Assembly: GCF_001475545.1 (NCBI RefSeq)
Contig: NZ_LDQC01000038.1
Location: forward strand, 1 to 64,000
DNA length: 64,000 nucleotides
DNA from: Curtobacterium luteum
Lineage (GTDB): Bacteria; Actinomycetota; Actinomycetes; Actinomycetales; Microbacteriaceae
Reading direction: 5' to 3'
Shown here one piece after another: positions 18,729 through 27,580 of the stretch (position 1 is its first letter; each line of letters begins with the position of its first letter). A model generated the notes under the pieces. It ran no database searches. It saw nothing but the letters and a program-made list of their open reading frames with translations, and was not told the origin of the DNA. The translations under genes and the position numbers were made by a program.

Positions 18729-19862
18729 ATGGCACGAGCAGAACGCATCACAGGCGCCGCGCGGCGCATCTGGCGGTGGAGCCGCGACTCCGGCACCCAG
18801 CCGCGGCTGCTGCTCGCCGGGAAGGCGGCACTGGCCGCGACCATCGCGTGGGTCCTCGCCAAGTACGCCCCGGGCGTCGCGGCCGAGTACCCGTACTACG
18901 CGCCGCTCGGCGCGATCGTCGCGATGCGCACGACCGTGTTCGCCGGCATCCGTTCCGGCGTGCAGACGCTCGTGGGCATCACCCTCGGCGTCCTGATCGC
19001 CTGGTTGACGATGCTCGTCGGCGACCCGGGCGTGATCGCGGTCGCCCTCGCGGTCGGTCTCGGCGTCCTCGTGAGCGGGTTCCGGATCCTCGGCGAGGGG
19101 TACTCGTGGGTGCCGATGGCGGCGCTCTTCGTGCTGCTCGTCGGCGGCGGCAACGCGGAGGGGTACTCGTTCGCGTACATCGTCCAGATGGCGATCGGGA
19201 TCACGATCGGCCTCGCGGTGAACTTCGCCGTGTTCCCGCCGCTGCACTTCTGGGACGCGGAGCGACGCATCGACCAGGTGAACGGGGTCCTTGCGCAGCA
19301 GCTCGACGACCTCGCGGACGTGCTCGTCGACGGCGAGCCCGACACGGCCGCGTGGGACCGGCAGCAGGAGCGGCTCGACAAGGCGATCGCGGACGTACGG
19401 GACCGGGTCGCGACCGCGCAGGAGAGCCGGCGGATGAACCCCCGTGGCGCGCTCCGTGGCTCCCGGGCACGTCTGCAGTCGGACGGTGCTCGGTTCCGGG
19501 CGGTCGAGCGGGCGGCCTGGTACACGACGGACCTCACCGAACTCGTGGCGCGCTCCGGGCCGGTGGCTGACAACATCGGTCGGCCGGACTCCGCGTTCGC
19601 CGAGCCCTTCGCGGCGGCGCTGCGGCAGGTCGCGTGCGTGGTCCGTGGCGACTGCCCGGCGGAGGAGGGCGACGAGGCCCTCGCGGTACTCGAACGAGCG
19701 CTCGACGCCAGTCGGTCGAACCCGTCGCGGGTGACGGTCACGGCGAGTGCGATCGTCGCGCTGCGGGGGGTCATCGAGTCGGAGAAGCGTGCGACGGAGG
19801 ACGTGGACACCGAGACCGGGCCGTTCGGCAAGAAGCAGCGCGGCGGTCCTCGACAACGATAA
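18729..19862 (+). CDS. FUSC / aromatic-acid exporter family membrane protein
   Basis: 377 residues. The first 170 or so contain five or six hydrophobic segments (KAALAATIAWVLAKYAPG, then a short polar turn PYYAPLGAIVAMRTTV, which is the FUSC-domain signature near the second helix). The rest is a soluble, mostly helical cytoplasmic domain rich in Arg, Asp and Glu. Members of this family are thought to export aromatic carboxylates or unknown compounds. The ATG at 18729 follows GTAACCT about 10 nt upstream; earlier in-frame codons cross the repeat at 18620 and are unlikely. It starts the accessory block between rplQ and truA. Confidence 0.75.
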   Translation: MARAERITGAARRIWRWSRDSGTQPRLLLAGKAALAATIAWVLAKYAPGVAAEYPYYAPLGAIVAMRTTVFAGIRSGVQTLVGITLGVLIAWLTMLVGDPGVIAVALAVGLGVLVSGFRILGEGYSWVPMAALFVLLVGGGNAEGYSFAYIVQMAIGITIGLAVNFAVFPPLHFWDAERRIDQVNGVLAQQLDDLADVLVDGEPDTAAWDRQQERLDKAIADVRDRVATAQESRRMNPRGALRGSRARLQSDGARFRAVERAAWYTTDLTELVARSGPVADNIGRPDSAFAEPFAAALRQVACVVRGDCPAEEGDEALAVLERALDASRSNPSRVTVTASAIVALRGVIESEKRATEDVDTETGPFGKKQRGGPRQR

Positions 19863-19892
19863 CGTCCAGGTTATATAGTACGTGCATGCACG
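19850..19892 (+). promoter_or_regulatory. Promoter and candidate operator of the arsR-type gene
   Basis: TCGACA (19850-19855), 18 nt and TATAGT (19874-19879) form a promoter whose predicted start coincides with the ATG at 19886, so the mRNA should be leaderless. An inverted repeat ATAAC-N6-GTTAT (19859-19874) lies in the spacer, and a 12-bp palindrome CGTGCATGCACG (19881-19892) covers the start codon. Either could be the autoregulatory ArsR site. The -35 sits in the last codons of the FUSC gene. Confidence 0.55.
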
Positions 19893-20275
19893 CCTTCGAC
19901 GTCCTCGGTGATCCCGTCAGGCGACGCCTGACCGAGCTCCTCGCCACCGGCGACCGAGCCGCGGGCGAGCTGGTCGACGTCATCGCGGCGGAGTTCGGGA
20001 TCTCGCAGCCGGCGGTCTCGCGGCACTTGCGGATCCTCCGCGAGGCAGGGTTCGCGTCGTCGGAACCTCGCGGGACGGCTCGCGTGTACCGCCTCGAGCC
20101 CCGTGTGGTGGCCGAGCTCGACGGCGCCGTCGAACGCTACCGCGCGCTCTGGCGACAACGACTCGATGCGCTCGGCACCGAGATCGCACGGGGGCAGCGC
20201 GAAGCTCGGCCGGCGGCACCCGAGCCGGCGTCCACGGCACCCGGGCCATCCACACGACACGACGAGGAGTCCTGA
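19886..20275 (+). CDS. ArsR-family winged-helix repressor
   Basis: 129 residues. It begins MHAFDVLGDPVRRRLTELLA, the usual ArsR start, with the recognition helix in ISQPAVSRHLRILREAGFAS and the wing in RGTARVYRLEP. No ArsR-type metal-binding Cys pair (such as CVC) is present. This non-metal subtype (SdpR/PadR-neighbour style) typically sits directly upstream of a SRPBCC/AHSA1-domain gene and controls it. Here too the next gene is a SRPBCC gene, 1 nt after the stop. The C-terminal 30 residues are Pro/Ala/Arg-rich and disordered. Confidence 0.88.
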   Translation: MHAFDVLGDPVRRRLTELLATGDRAAGELVDVIAAEFGISQPAVSRHLRILREAGFASSEPRGTARVYRLEPRVVAELDGAVERYRALWRQRLDALGTEIARGQREARPAAPEPASTAPGPSTRHDEES

Positions 20276-20276
20276 C

Positions 20277-20795
20277 ATGCGCACCACCGACGGCACCGCA
20301 GAACCGCTCTCCGAGGGCGGGTACCTCATCCGCTTCGCCCAGACCTACCCGACCAGCCCGGAGGACCTCTGGCACGCGGTGACCGACCGCGAGCGGCTCT
20401 CCCGGTGGATGGCCCCGTACGAGGGCGACCTGCGACTCGGCGGGCACTGGACCGCCCGGTACGACGACGGCAGCGTCTTCACCGTCGGGCAGGTCACAGC
20501 GTGCGACCCGCCCCGGAGCTTCACGACCACCTGACACGCCGTCGAGGAACAGCAGACCACGATCACGGTGACGGTCGAGCCGACCGAGTTCGGTGCCGCA
20601 CTCCGGCTCGTGCACGAGGGGGTCGGGAGCGTCGACTACCTCGCCGGGTGGCACACGTACCTCCAGCTGCTCGAGCTCGATCTGGACGGCGACGTGGACG
20701 CGGCCGCGACGTTCGACTGGGACGCCCGGTACCGGGAACTCCGGACGCGGTACCGGGAGAACGGCGCGCGAGGCGTGACGCCCGAGCGTCCGTAG
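20277..20795 (+). pseudogene. SRPBCC (AHSA1-like) domain protein interrupted by an in-frame TGA
   Basis: Read through, the frame encodes 172 residues of a START/AHSA1-type ligand-binding domain: YPTSPEDLWHAVTDRERLSRW, then GDLRLGGHW, YDDGSVFTVGQVTACDPPRS, and a C-terminal helix GWHTYLQLLELDLDG. A TGA at 20532-20534 stands at residue 86, exactly where the family usually has Trp (FTTTW-type strand), so one TGG to TGA change explains it. Both halves keep family-like sequence and codon bias, so the loss is recent or a sequencing error. A restart product from the second half would lack the binding cavity. It lies 1 nt after the ArsR gene. Confidence 0.85.
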
Positions 20796-20798
20796 ACT
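20793..20798 (+). promoter_or_regulatory. -10 hexamer of leaderless BTAD-regulator transcript
   Basis: TAGACT ends 6 nt before the GTG at 20805, the spacing that puts the transcription start on the start codon. It overlaps the TAG stop of the SRPBCC pseudogene. No strong -35 is evident. Confidence 0.45.
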
Positions 20799-20804
20799 CG
20801 GGAC

Positions 20805-23800
20805 GTGACCGCGCGTCCCCGTCTCGCCGTCCTCGGACCCGTGCTCGTCGAGGGGGCGTCGGGGACGCCCACCGCGGTCACCGGAGCGCTCGCGCGGTCG
20901 TTCCTCACCGCGCTGGTCCTCGCGCCCGGTCGGAGCCTGTCGACCAGCGCGCTCATCCGCGACCTCTGGCCCGACGAGCAGCCCCGTGCGGCACGGGCGG
21001 CGCTCCAGACCATGGTGTCGCGCCTGCGCCGCACGACCGCCGAGGGACTCGTCCGCTCCACCACGTCGGGCTACGCCCTGGGGTGCGACGCGGACGACGT
21101 CGACCTGCTCCGGGCGGAGCACGCGGCGTCGTCGACCGACGTCGGCGCCGTGGAGGGCGCTCTTGCGCTCTGGCGGGGTGCTCCCGGCGAGGACGTCGAC
21201 GGTGACCTCGGCGATGCGCTCGCCGCGCGGGCCGCCACCGCGCGCGGCGCCCTGCGACGATCGCTCGGTGCGGTCCTGCTCGAGACCGGGCGGGCGGACG
21301 AGGCGGTCGCGGTGTGGCGGTCCGCCGCCGAGGCGGACCCCTTCGACGAGGTCAGCGTCGCGGGCACGATGCGTGCGCTCGACGCTGCCGGGCGCCCGGC
21401 CGAGGCGCTCGCCGTGTTCGCCGCGCACCGCGACCGGCTGGTCGACGAGCTCGGTGCCGACCCCTCGGGTGACCTCGTCCGACTGAACGCGGACCTGCTG
21501 CGTCGGTCGGCCGACCAGGTGCAGCGGGCGCGACGCATCGGCCTCCGGGCTGCGCCGAACCGGTTGGTCGGACGGGAGGCCGACCTCGCCGCCGTCACGG
21601 ACCTCCTGTCGCGAGACCGGTTGGTCACGGTCCTCGGTTCGGGTGGGCTCGGGAAGACCCGCCTCGCGCAGGCGGTCGCTGCGGGTCTGCCGGACGACGT
21701 CGGCGTCGTCGTCGTGGAGCTCGCGTCGGTCGCGGCGGCCGAGGACGTCCTCCCCGCGCTCGGTGCCGTGCTCGGGATCGTGGAGGTCCGATCGGCCCGG
21801 ACGCTGCGCGACGCCGTGGTGACGGACCTGTCGGCCAGGGTCGTGCGCTCGCTGTCGGACGGCCCGACGGTGCTCGTGCTCGACAACTGCGAGCACCTCC
21901 TCGGCCCGGTCGCCACGCTGACCGCCGAGCTGCTCGCCGCGGCGCCGGACCTGCGGGTGCTCGCGACGTCGAGGGCGCCCCTCGCGATCGCCGGCGAGGT
22001 CGTGGCGCCCCTGGCGCCCCTGCCGGTCGAGGCCGACGGTGCCGCGGTGCGCCTCTTCACCGAGCGTGCCCGCGCGGCCCGGCCCGGCGCCGTGCTGCCC
22101 GTGGACGCCGTCCGCCGGATCTGCACCCGTCTCGACGGCTCACCCCTCGCGATCGAGCTCGCCGCCGCACGCATCCGCGGCATGAGCACCGACGAGATCG
22201 AACGCCGGCTCGACGACCGCTTCGCGTTGCTGCGCGGCGGCGACCGGAGCGCCCCGGAACGACACCGCACCCTGCTCGCGGTCATCGAGTGGAGCTGGCG
22301 TCTGCTCGACGACGGCGCCCGCGATCTCCTGCCCCGACTCGCGCTCTTCCCCGACGGGCTCGCGGTCGACGCGGTGGAGGCGGTCGCGGCTCCGGGCCAG
22401 CCCGACGCACTGGACGACCTCGCCGACCTCGTCGAACAGTCCCTCGTGCAGCTCGTCGAACACGAGGGCGAACCGGTCCGCTACCGCCTGCTCGAGACCG
22501 TCCGGGAGTTCGGCGCGGCGCGGCTCCGCGACCTCGGACGCACGGACGACGTCCGACGTGCGATGCTCGGGTGGGCGCACGACTTCGGTGCCGCGCACGA
22601 CCTGTTCGCCATCACCGGCCCGGAGCAGCTCGCCCGGTTCCACGAGGTCCGCCGCGAAGCCGACAACCTCGTCGGGCTCCTGCGATGGGCGCTCCGCGAC
22701 CAGGACGTCGGGGCGACCGCGACGCTGTTCGGCGCTCTGGGCGCCTACTGGACGCTCCGGGGCACGCAGGAGGAGATCACCGCGGTCGCCCCGGACGTCG
22801 TGACCGTCCTGCGGTCCCGCGAGCCGGCAGCGGCAGACCGCACCGCCGCGTACATCGGGCTCGTCGTGGCCGGCGGTGCGTCCGCGTTCGACGACCGACG
22901 CACCACCGCATGGGCCGTGTCGACGCTCCGCCGGTGGCGCCGGACCTCGACCGCCGACGATCCCGTCGTCGAGGCACTCGCCGCGCTCTTCGCCGAGCTC
23001 GGTCGCCCGGAGGCCGCGACCGCACTCCTCGCGGGATTCCGTGGCGACCCGGACGACCGCGTCGCATGCATCGGCAACCTGCTCAGCGCGCCGCTCGCCG
23101 AGAACGGCGGGGAGCCGGCCGAGGCGCTCCGCTTCGCCGTCGCCGCCCAGGAGCTCGCGAACCGCGCCGGTGACGTGTGGACCACAGGGACCTCCGCGGT
23201 GACGATGACGCAGCTCCTCGCGCAGACGGGGCGGTACCGGGACGCCCTCGACGCGGCCGATCGGGCGCGGGGGCGTCTCGAGATCCTGGGTGCCGACGAC
23301 GACCTGTCCGAGATCGCGTGGTCCGTCGGACTCTGCGCCGCTGCGACCGGCGACGTCGACCGGGCCCGGACGGTCGCCCGCGAGTTGCAGCACCGACCGT
23401 CCGGCGGTCGTGGCCCCGAGGCCGACGGCGCGATGGTGGCCCTCATCGCGCTGGCGATCGAGGCGGAGTGCCGGCGGGCGGAGGGCGACCCGGCGGCGGC
23501 CGCCGAGCGGTACACGGCGGCGTGGGAGGCGGCATCGGAGCGGCGCGGCCCCGCCCCGAACTGGCGGCTCATGGCCGGTGCGGCCCGCATCGCCGCGGTC
23601 GACGAGACCGCGGGTGGTCTCGACGGACTCCGCCCGGCCGAGCGAGCGGTCGCGCGACGCATGCGGAACGCGACACTCGCCCTGCTCCGGGTCCGCCCGT
23701 GGTGGACCGACCTCCCCGTGGTCGGGACGACCCTCGCCGGCCTGGCGCTCGCTGCCGCTCGTGAGGGTGCCCTCGACGCGGCCGCGCGGTGCTGGGCGCT

Positions 23801-24002
23801 CGCCGTGCGCTTCGGCACCCGGCAGGACTTCGCCGTGCTCGCGCACGAGCGGCTCCGGCCACTGCTGGCGGCCGCGGTCGGCGCCGAGGTGCTCCGGGAC
23901 GCCGAGACGGCCTCGTCCCGGTGGGACCGGGACGAGGCCGAGGCGGCCACGCGGGGCGTGCTCGGAGACCTCAGGTCGGGACCTCAGGCCTTCCGCATGT
24001 AG
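20805..24002 (+). CDS. BTAD/NB-ARC transcriptional regulator (AfsR/SARP-like)
   Basis: 1065 residues. The N-terminal winged helix (about 1-90) has LSTSALIRDLWPDEQPRAAR and TMVSRLRR, typical of SARP DNA-binding domains. A bacterial transcriptional activation domain (about 95-245) follows. Next is an NB-ARC-type ATPase with P-loop GSGGLGKTR near residue 280 and Walker B VLVLDNCEHL. The C-terminal half is helical and TPR-like, rich in Ala, Arg and Leu. Such large regulators sense signals through ATP binding and often control secondary metabolism or transport. Its target is unknown; the convergent ABC exporter is the nearest candidate. Its stop overlaps the permease stop by 19 nt on opposite strands. 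Confidence 0.88.
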   Translation: MTARPRLAVLGPVLVEGASGTPTAVTGALARSFLTALVLAPGRSLSTSALIRDLWPDEQPRAARAALQTMVSRLRRTTAEGLVRSTTSGYALGCDADDVDLLRAEHAASSTDVGAVEGALALWRGAPGEDVDGDLGDALAARAATARGALRRSLGAVLLETGRADEAVAVWRSAAEADPFDEVSVAGTMRALDAAGRPAEALAVFAAHRDRLVDELGADPSGDLVRLNADLLRRSADQVQRARRIGLRAAPNRLVGREADLAAVTDLLSRDRLVTVLGSGGLGKTRLAQAVAAGLPDDVGVVVVELASVAAAEDVLPALGAVLGIVEVRSARTLRDAVVTDLSARVVRSLSDGPTVLVLDNCEHLLGPVATLTAELLAAAPDLRVLATSRAPLAIAGEVVAPLAPLPVEADGAAVRLFTERARAARPGAVLPVDAVRRICTRLDGSPLAIELAAARIRGMSTDEIERRLDDRFALLRGGDRSAPERHRTLLAVIEWSWRLLDDGARDLLPRLALFPDGLAVDAVEAVAAPGQPDALDDLADLVEQSLVQLVEHEGEPVRYRLLETVREFGAARLRDLGRTDDVRRAMLGWAHDFGAAHDLFAITGPEQLARFHEVRREADNLVGLLRWALRDQDVGATATLFGALGAYWTLRGTQEEITAVAPDVVTVLRSREPAAADRTAAYIGLVVAGGASAFDDRRTTAWAVSTLRRWRRTSTADDPVVEALAALFAELGRPEAATALLAGFRGDPDDRVACIGNLLSAPLAENGGEPAEALRFAVAAQELANRAGDVWTTGTSAVTMTQLLAQTGRYRDALDAADRARGRLEILGADDDLSEIAWSVGLCAAATGDVDRARTVARELQHRPSGGRGPEADGAMVALIALAIEAECRRAEGDPAAAAERYTAAWEAASERRGPAPNWRLMAGAARIAAVDETAGGLDGLRPAERAVARRMRNATLALLRVRPWWTDLPVVGTTLAGLALAAAREGALDAAARCWALAVRFGTRQDFAVLAHERLRPLLAAAVGAEVLRDAETASSRWDRDEAEAATRGVLGDLRSGPQAFRM

Positions 24003-24814
24003 GTCCGCACCGTCAGCGGGGCGAACACGGCGACGACGATCGCTGCTCCGAGGAGACTGATCCAGAGGTCGCCGGTCACCGCACCGTGGTTGACCAGCTC
24101 GCGCACCGCGGTGATGAGGTGCGAGATCGGGTTGACCTCGGTGAACCACCGCAGCCAGCTCGGGAGGGTGTCGACGGGGACGAACGCGTTCGAGAGGAAC
24201 GTCAGCGGGAACAGCACGAGGTTCGCGATGCCGGAGACGCTCGACGCGGTGCGGGCCACCACGCCGAAGTAGGCGAAGATCCAGCTGATCGCCCACGCGA
24301 CGACGATCACGAGGAGTCCGGCGAGCACGACGGCCGCGGGGCCGCCCTCGGGGCGCAGGCCCATGATGATCCCGACGGTGAAGGTGATCGTGGTCGCGAT
24401 GGCGTACCGGACGGTGTCGGCGAGCAGGGCCCCGGCGAGCGGGGCGATCCGCGCGATCGGGAGCGACTTGAAGCGGTCGAAGACGCCCTTGTCCATGTCC
24501 TCGCGGAGCTGCACGCCGGTCACGATCGACGACGTGATGTTCGTCTGCACGAGGATGCCGGGGATGATCACGGGCAGGTAGCTGCCGATGTCGCCGGAGA
24601 TCGCGCCACCGAAGATGTACGTGAACATCACGGTGAAGACGATCGGCATGAGCGTCACGTCGAAGAGCTGCTCGGGCGTGCGGCGGATCTTCACGAGGCC
24701 GCGGTAGGCCATCGTGAACGACTGCCGGACCGTCGCGCCGAGTCCGGTGCTGCCGACGCCGGCGCGGGGCGTGACACGCGGCGTCGAGGTCGGGGTGGGG
24801 GCGATGGTGGTCAT
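23984..24814 (-). CDS. ABC-2 type transporter permease (drug/antibiotic exporter family)
   Basis: 276 residues with six hydrophobic segments. The cytoplasmic N-terminus is Thr/Pro-rich. The conserved ABC-2 region LREDMDKGVFDRFKSLPIAR lies between helices 2 and 3, and NAFVPVDTLPSWLRWFTEVNP precedes the last helix, as in DrrB-like permeases. It probably dimerises and works with the ATPase encoded just upstream, whose frame overlaps by 4 nt, to export a hydrophobic compound or lipid. The substrate cannot be told. The gene ends inside the 3' end of the BTAD regulator on the other strand. Confidence 0.88.
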   Translation of the reverse strand: MTTIAPTPTSTPRVTPRAGVGSTGLGATVRQSFTMAYRGLVKIRRTPEQLFDVTLMPIVFTVMFTYIFGGAISGDIGSYLPVIIPGILVQTNITSSIVTGVQLREDMDKGVFDRFKSLPIARIAPLAGALLADTVRYAIATTITFTVGIIMGLRPEGGPAAVVLAGLLVIVVAWAISWIFAYFGVVARTASSVSGIANLVLFPLTFLSNAFVPVDTLPSWLRWFTEVNPISHLITAVRELVNHGAVTGDLWISLLGAAIVVAVFAPLTVRTYMRKA

Positions 24815-25806
24815 GCGATGCTCCCTTCGAGCTCGCGGTCGGCGCCGTCGGACGCGTCGGCGTCCGTCGGCCTGCCGGTGATGGTCAGGAAGACCTCGTC
24901 GAGTGTCGGCTTCTGCACGCTCATCTCGGCGAGGGAGATGCCGGCCTCGCGGAACGAGACGAGCAGGTCGGTCACGCGGTCGGGGTCGGTCATCGGAGCG
25001 GTCAGGCGGGAGCCCTCGGGGCTGGCGACCGCGTCGACGCCGAGCGTGGTGCGCACGATCGTCCGTGCGGCGTCCGACCGGAGTCCGTCGGTCAGCCGGA
25101 GCTGCAGGGACGAGGTGCCGATCGACGCCTTGAGCTCGTCGCCCGTGCCCTCGGCGACGACGCGACCGTGGTCGATGACGGCGATGCGGTCGGCGAGCTG
25201 GTCGGCCTCGTCGAGGTACTGCGTGGTCAGCAGGACGGTCGAACCGGTCGCGACGAGCTCCCGGATGGTGTCCCACATCTGCGCCCGGGTCCGTGGGTCG
25301 AGCCCGGTCGTGGGCTCGTCGAGGAAGATCAGCGGCGGCTGGGCGATGAGGCTCGCCGCGAGGTCGAGGCGACGACGCATGCCGCCGGAGAACGCCTTGA
25401 GCGGTCGGGACGCCGCCTCGGTCAGGCCGAAGCGGTCGAGCAGCTCGGACGACTTGGCCTTGGCCTCGCGACGGGAGAGCCCGAGCAGCCGCGAGAAGAT
25501 CACGAGGTTCTCGGTCGCGCTGAGGGTCTCGTCGACGCTCGCGTACTGGCCGGTCACGCCGATGAGCGACCGGACCGTCTGGGCTTCGCGCCGGACGTCG
25601 TGCCCGAACACGCGGGCCTCGCCGGCGTCCGCCGCGAGCAGGGTCGCCAGCATCGAGATCGTGGTGGTCTTCCCGGCGCCGTTCGGGCCGAGCACGCCGT
25701 ACACCGTGCCGGCCTCCACGCGGAGGTCGACACCGTCCACGGCGCGGTTCGTCCCGAAGGTCTTCACGAGGCCGGATGCCTCCACCGCGAGGGGGGTCGT
25801 GGTCAT
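24811..25806 (-). CDS. ABC transporter ATP-binding protein, DrrA family
   Basis: 331 residues. Walker A is GPNGAGKTTTI, the Q-loop falls in VTGQYASVDETL, the signature FSGGMRRRLDLA and Walker B PPLIFLDEPTTGLDP are intact, followed by the switch region TTQYLDEADQL. The C-terminal extension after residue 225 is the DrrA-type regulatory domain, with a KPTLDEVFLTITGR end. The ATG at 25806 lies behind GAAAGGAACC. Together with the permease it forms a two-gene exporter of the daunorubicin-resistance type. Its start is 90 nt from truA, so the two genes are divergent. Confidence 0.92.
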   Translation of the reverse strand: MTTTPLAVEASGLVKTFGTNRAVDGVDLRVEAGTVYGVLGPNGAGKTTTISMLATLLAADAGEARVFGHDVRREAQTVRSLIGVTGQYASVDETLSATENLVIFSRLLGLSRREAKAKSSELLDRFGLTEAASRPLKAFSGGMRRRLDLAASLIAQPPLIFLDEPTTGLDPRTRAQMWDTIRELVATGSTVLLTTQYLDEADQLADRIAVIDHGRVVAEGTGDELKASIGTSSLQLRLTDGLRSDAARTIVRTTLGVDAVASPEGSRLTAPMTDPDRVTDLLVSFREAGISLAEMSVQKPTLDEVFLTITGRPTDADASDGADRELEGSIA

Positions 25807-25896
25807 CGCAGGTTCCTTTCGTCGATGTCGGGGTCGATCGTGCAGCCACCCGCTCACACGCCACTGACGCGTCGCTGACACCGCTACCGTGGGGGC

Positions 25897-26802
25897 GTGA
25901 GCGACACCGAGACCCCCGACGGCGTGCGGCTCCGGCTCGACATCGCGTACGACGGAGCAGCCTTCTCCGGGTGGGCCCGTCAACCGGGGCTCCGCACGGT
26001 GCAGGGTGCGCTCGAGTCGGCGCTCGCCACGGTGTTCACGCGGTGGGGTGAGCCGCCCGTGCTGACCGTCGCCGGCCGGACCGACGCCGGGGTGCACGCC
26101 ACCGGTCAGGTCGCCCACCTCGACCTCTCCGGCGAGCAGTGGGCAGCACTGCGGTCGAAGCGCGGCAGCACCGGGCGCTCGCCGCTGGACGGCCTCGTGA
26201 AGCGTGTGAACGGCATCGCGGCACCGGAGGGTGACGTCGTCGTCACGCGGGCATCGGTCGCCCCCGAGGGTTTCGACGCCCGGTTCTCCCCGCTCTGGCG
26301 TCGCTACCAGTACCGGGTCGCCGACGCCGGGGCGCCCCGCGACCCACGTCGTCGTGGGCACACCACCTGGCACCCGACGCGCCTCGACCCCGCGGCGATG
26401 GAGCGCGGTGCGCTGGTGCTGCTCGGGCTGCACGACTTCGCGACCTTCTGCAAGCCGCGGGAGGGCGCGACCACGATCCGGACGCTCCAGGAGTTCCGCT
26501 GGGACCGCGAGCCGGACGGCACGCTGGTGGCGAGCCTCCAGGCCGATGCCTTCTGCCACTCCATGGTGCGCGCGATGGTCGGGGCGACCATCGCCGTCGG
26601 TGAGGGCCGTTTCGGCCCGGACCGTCTCGAGGAGCTGCGGACCGCGCAGCGGCGGACGAGCGAGTTCAAGGTTGCGCCAGCCCGCGGCCTCACCCTGACC
26701 GAGGTCGGGTACCCCGCCGACGACGAGCTCGCAGCCCGGGCCGACCAGACACGAGCGCGCCGGACCGAGGACGCGGCGGACGCCGGTACGGTCGGGGGAT
26801 GA
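25897..26802 (+). CDS. truA: tRNA pseudouridine(38-40) synthase
   Basis: 301 residues from GTG. The catalytic Asp is in AGRTDAGVHATGQVAH (around residue 64), and RRYQYRV and FCHSMVRAMVGATIAVG are conserved C-terminal motifs. TruA modifies uridines 38-40 of the anticodon stem. A central insertion (SKRGSTGRSPLDGLVK) is typical of actinobacterial forms. TACCGT (25885-25890) stands 6 nt before the GTG, with ACTGAC 17 nt further up, so the message is probably leaderless. The MBL gene overlaps its end by 4 nt. It normally follows rplQ directly in related genomes. Confidence 0.95.
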   Translation: MSDTETPDGVRLRLDIAYDGAAFSGWARQPGLRTVQGALESALATVFTRWGEPPVLTVAGRTDAGVHATGQVAHLDLSGEQWAALRSKRGSTGRSPLDGLVKRVNGIAAPEGDVVVTRASVAPEGFDARFSPLWRRYQYRVADAGAPRDPRRRGHTTWHPTRLDPAAMERGALVLLGLHDFATFCKPREGATTIRTLQEFRWDREPDGTLVASLQADAFCHSMVRAMVGATIAVGEGRFGPDRLEELRTAQRRTSEFKVAPARGLTLTEVGYPADDELAARADQTRARRTEDAADAGTVGG

Positions 26803-27545
26803 GTCCCCGCGCCGCCCGGTCCGTCGTCTCCGTCGCCCCCGGCGTGGTGTTCGTCGAGGGTCCGGTGTCGAACTGGGTCGTCCTCGCCGAGGAGGACGGC
26901 GTCGCCCTCATCGACGCCGGGTACCCCGCGGACACGGACCTCGTGCTCGACACGGTCCGGTGGGCGGGACACGACCTCGACGACCTCCGTCGGGTGTACG
27001 TCACCCACGGGCACGTCGACCACGTCGGTGGCGTCCCGGGGATCCTCGAACGCTTCCCGCACGTCGAGGTCCTCGCGCACGCGGACGAGGTCGACAACGT
27101 GCGCGGACCGTCGCGCCAGCAGGTCACGCCCGCGGAGATCGGCGGTCGGCTCGCTGCACCGCGGACACTGCGGTGGCTCCTGCGGGCGCTCGGCTCCGAC
27201 GCGCTGCGTCCGACCGAGGTGCCGACGGTCCGGGCGTTCACCGCCGCGGACTTCGACGGCCGCGCGATCACGCCGTTCCCCGCCGACGGCCACACCGCCG
27301 GGTCGACGGCGTACCTGCTCCCCGCTGCCGACGCCATCGTGACCGGTGACGCGGTGGTCTCGCGGCACGACACCCAGCCGGCGTCCTGGGCGCCGCGGCC
27401 GCGCATGATCACGCCGTTCTTCACGGCCGACCAGGAGCGTGCCCTGGAGTCAGCGCGCGCGTTGCCGATGCCGGGCATCCTGCTCCCCGGCCACGGTCCG
27501 GCGGTCCACCGCGTCGGCGCCGAGTGGTTGCCGGTCGCGCACTGA
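26799..27545 (+). CDS. Metallo-beta-lactamase fold hydrolase
   Basis: 248 residues. The MBL motif VTHGHVDHVGG supplies the HxHxDH metal ligands around residue 69, and the later metal His and Asp are in DGHTAGSTAY and TGDAVV. GHGP near the end fits the last ligand. This is the glyoxalase-II-like branch of the superfamily; the substrate is unknown and it need not have anything to do with antibiotics. The ATG overlaps the truA stop. A TACGGT hexamer 6 nt upstream suggests an internal leaderless start as well as read-through from truA. Confidence 0.82.
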   Translation: MSPRAARSVVSVAPGVVFVEGPVSNWVVLAEEDGVALIDAGYPADTDLVLDTVRWAGHDLDDLRRVYVTHGHVDHVGGVPGILERFPHVEVLAHADEVDNVRGPSRQQVTPAEIGGRLAAPRTLRWLLRALGSDALRPTEVPTVRAFTAADFDGRAITPFPADGHTAGSTAYLLPAADAIVTGDAVVSRHDTQPASWAPRPRMITPFFTADQERALESARALPMPGILLPGHGPAVHRVGAEWLPVAH

Positions 27546-27580
27546 GCCCCCCGTGACTTCGTACCGGGACGCAATCATTT

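Noticed and set aside
20532-20534. TGA in the SRPBCC gene read as tryptophan or selenocysteine
   Set aside because: No TGA recoding is expected in this group, other genes use TGA as stop, and no hairpin like a SECIS element follows; a nonsense mutation or error is simpler.
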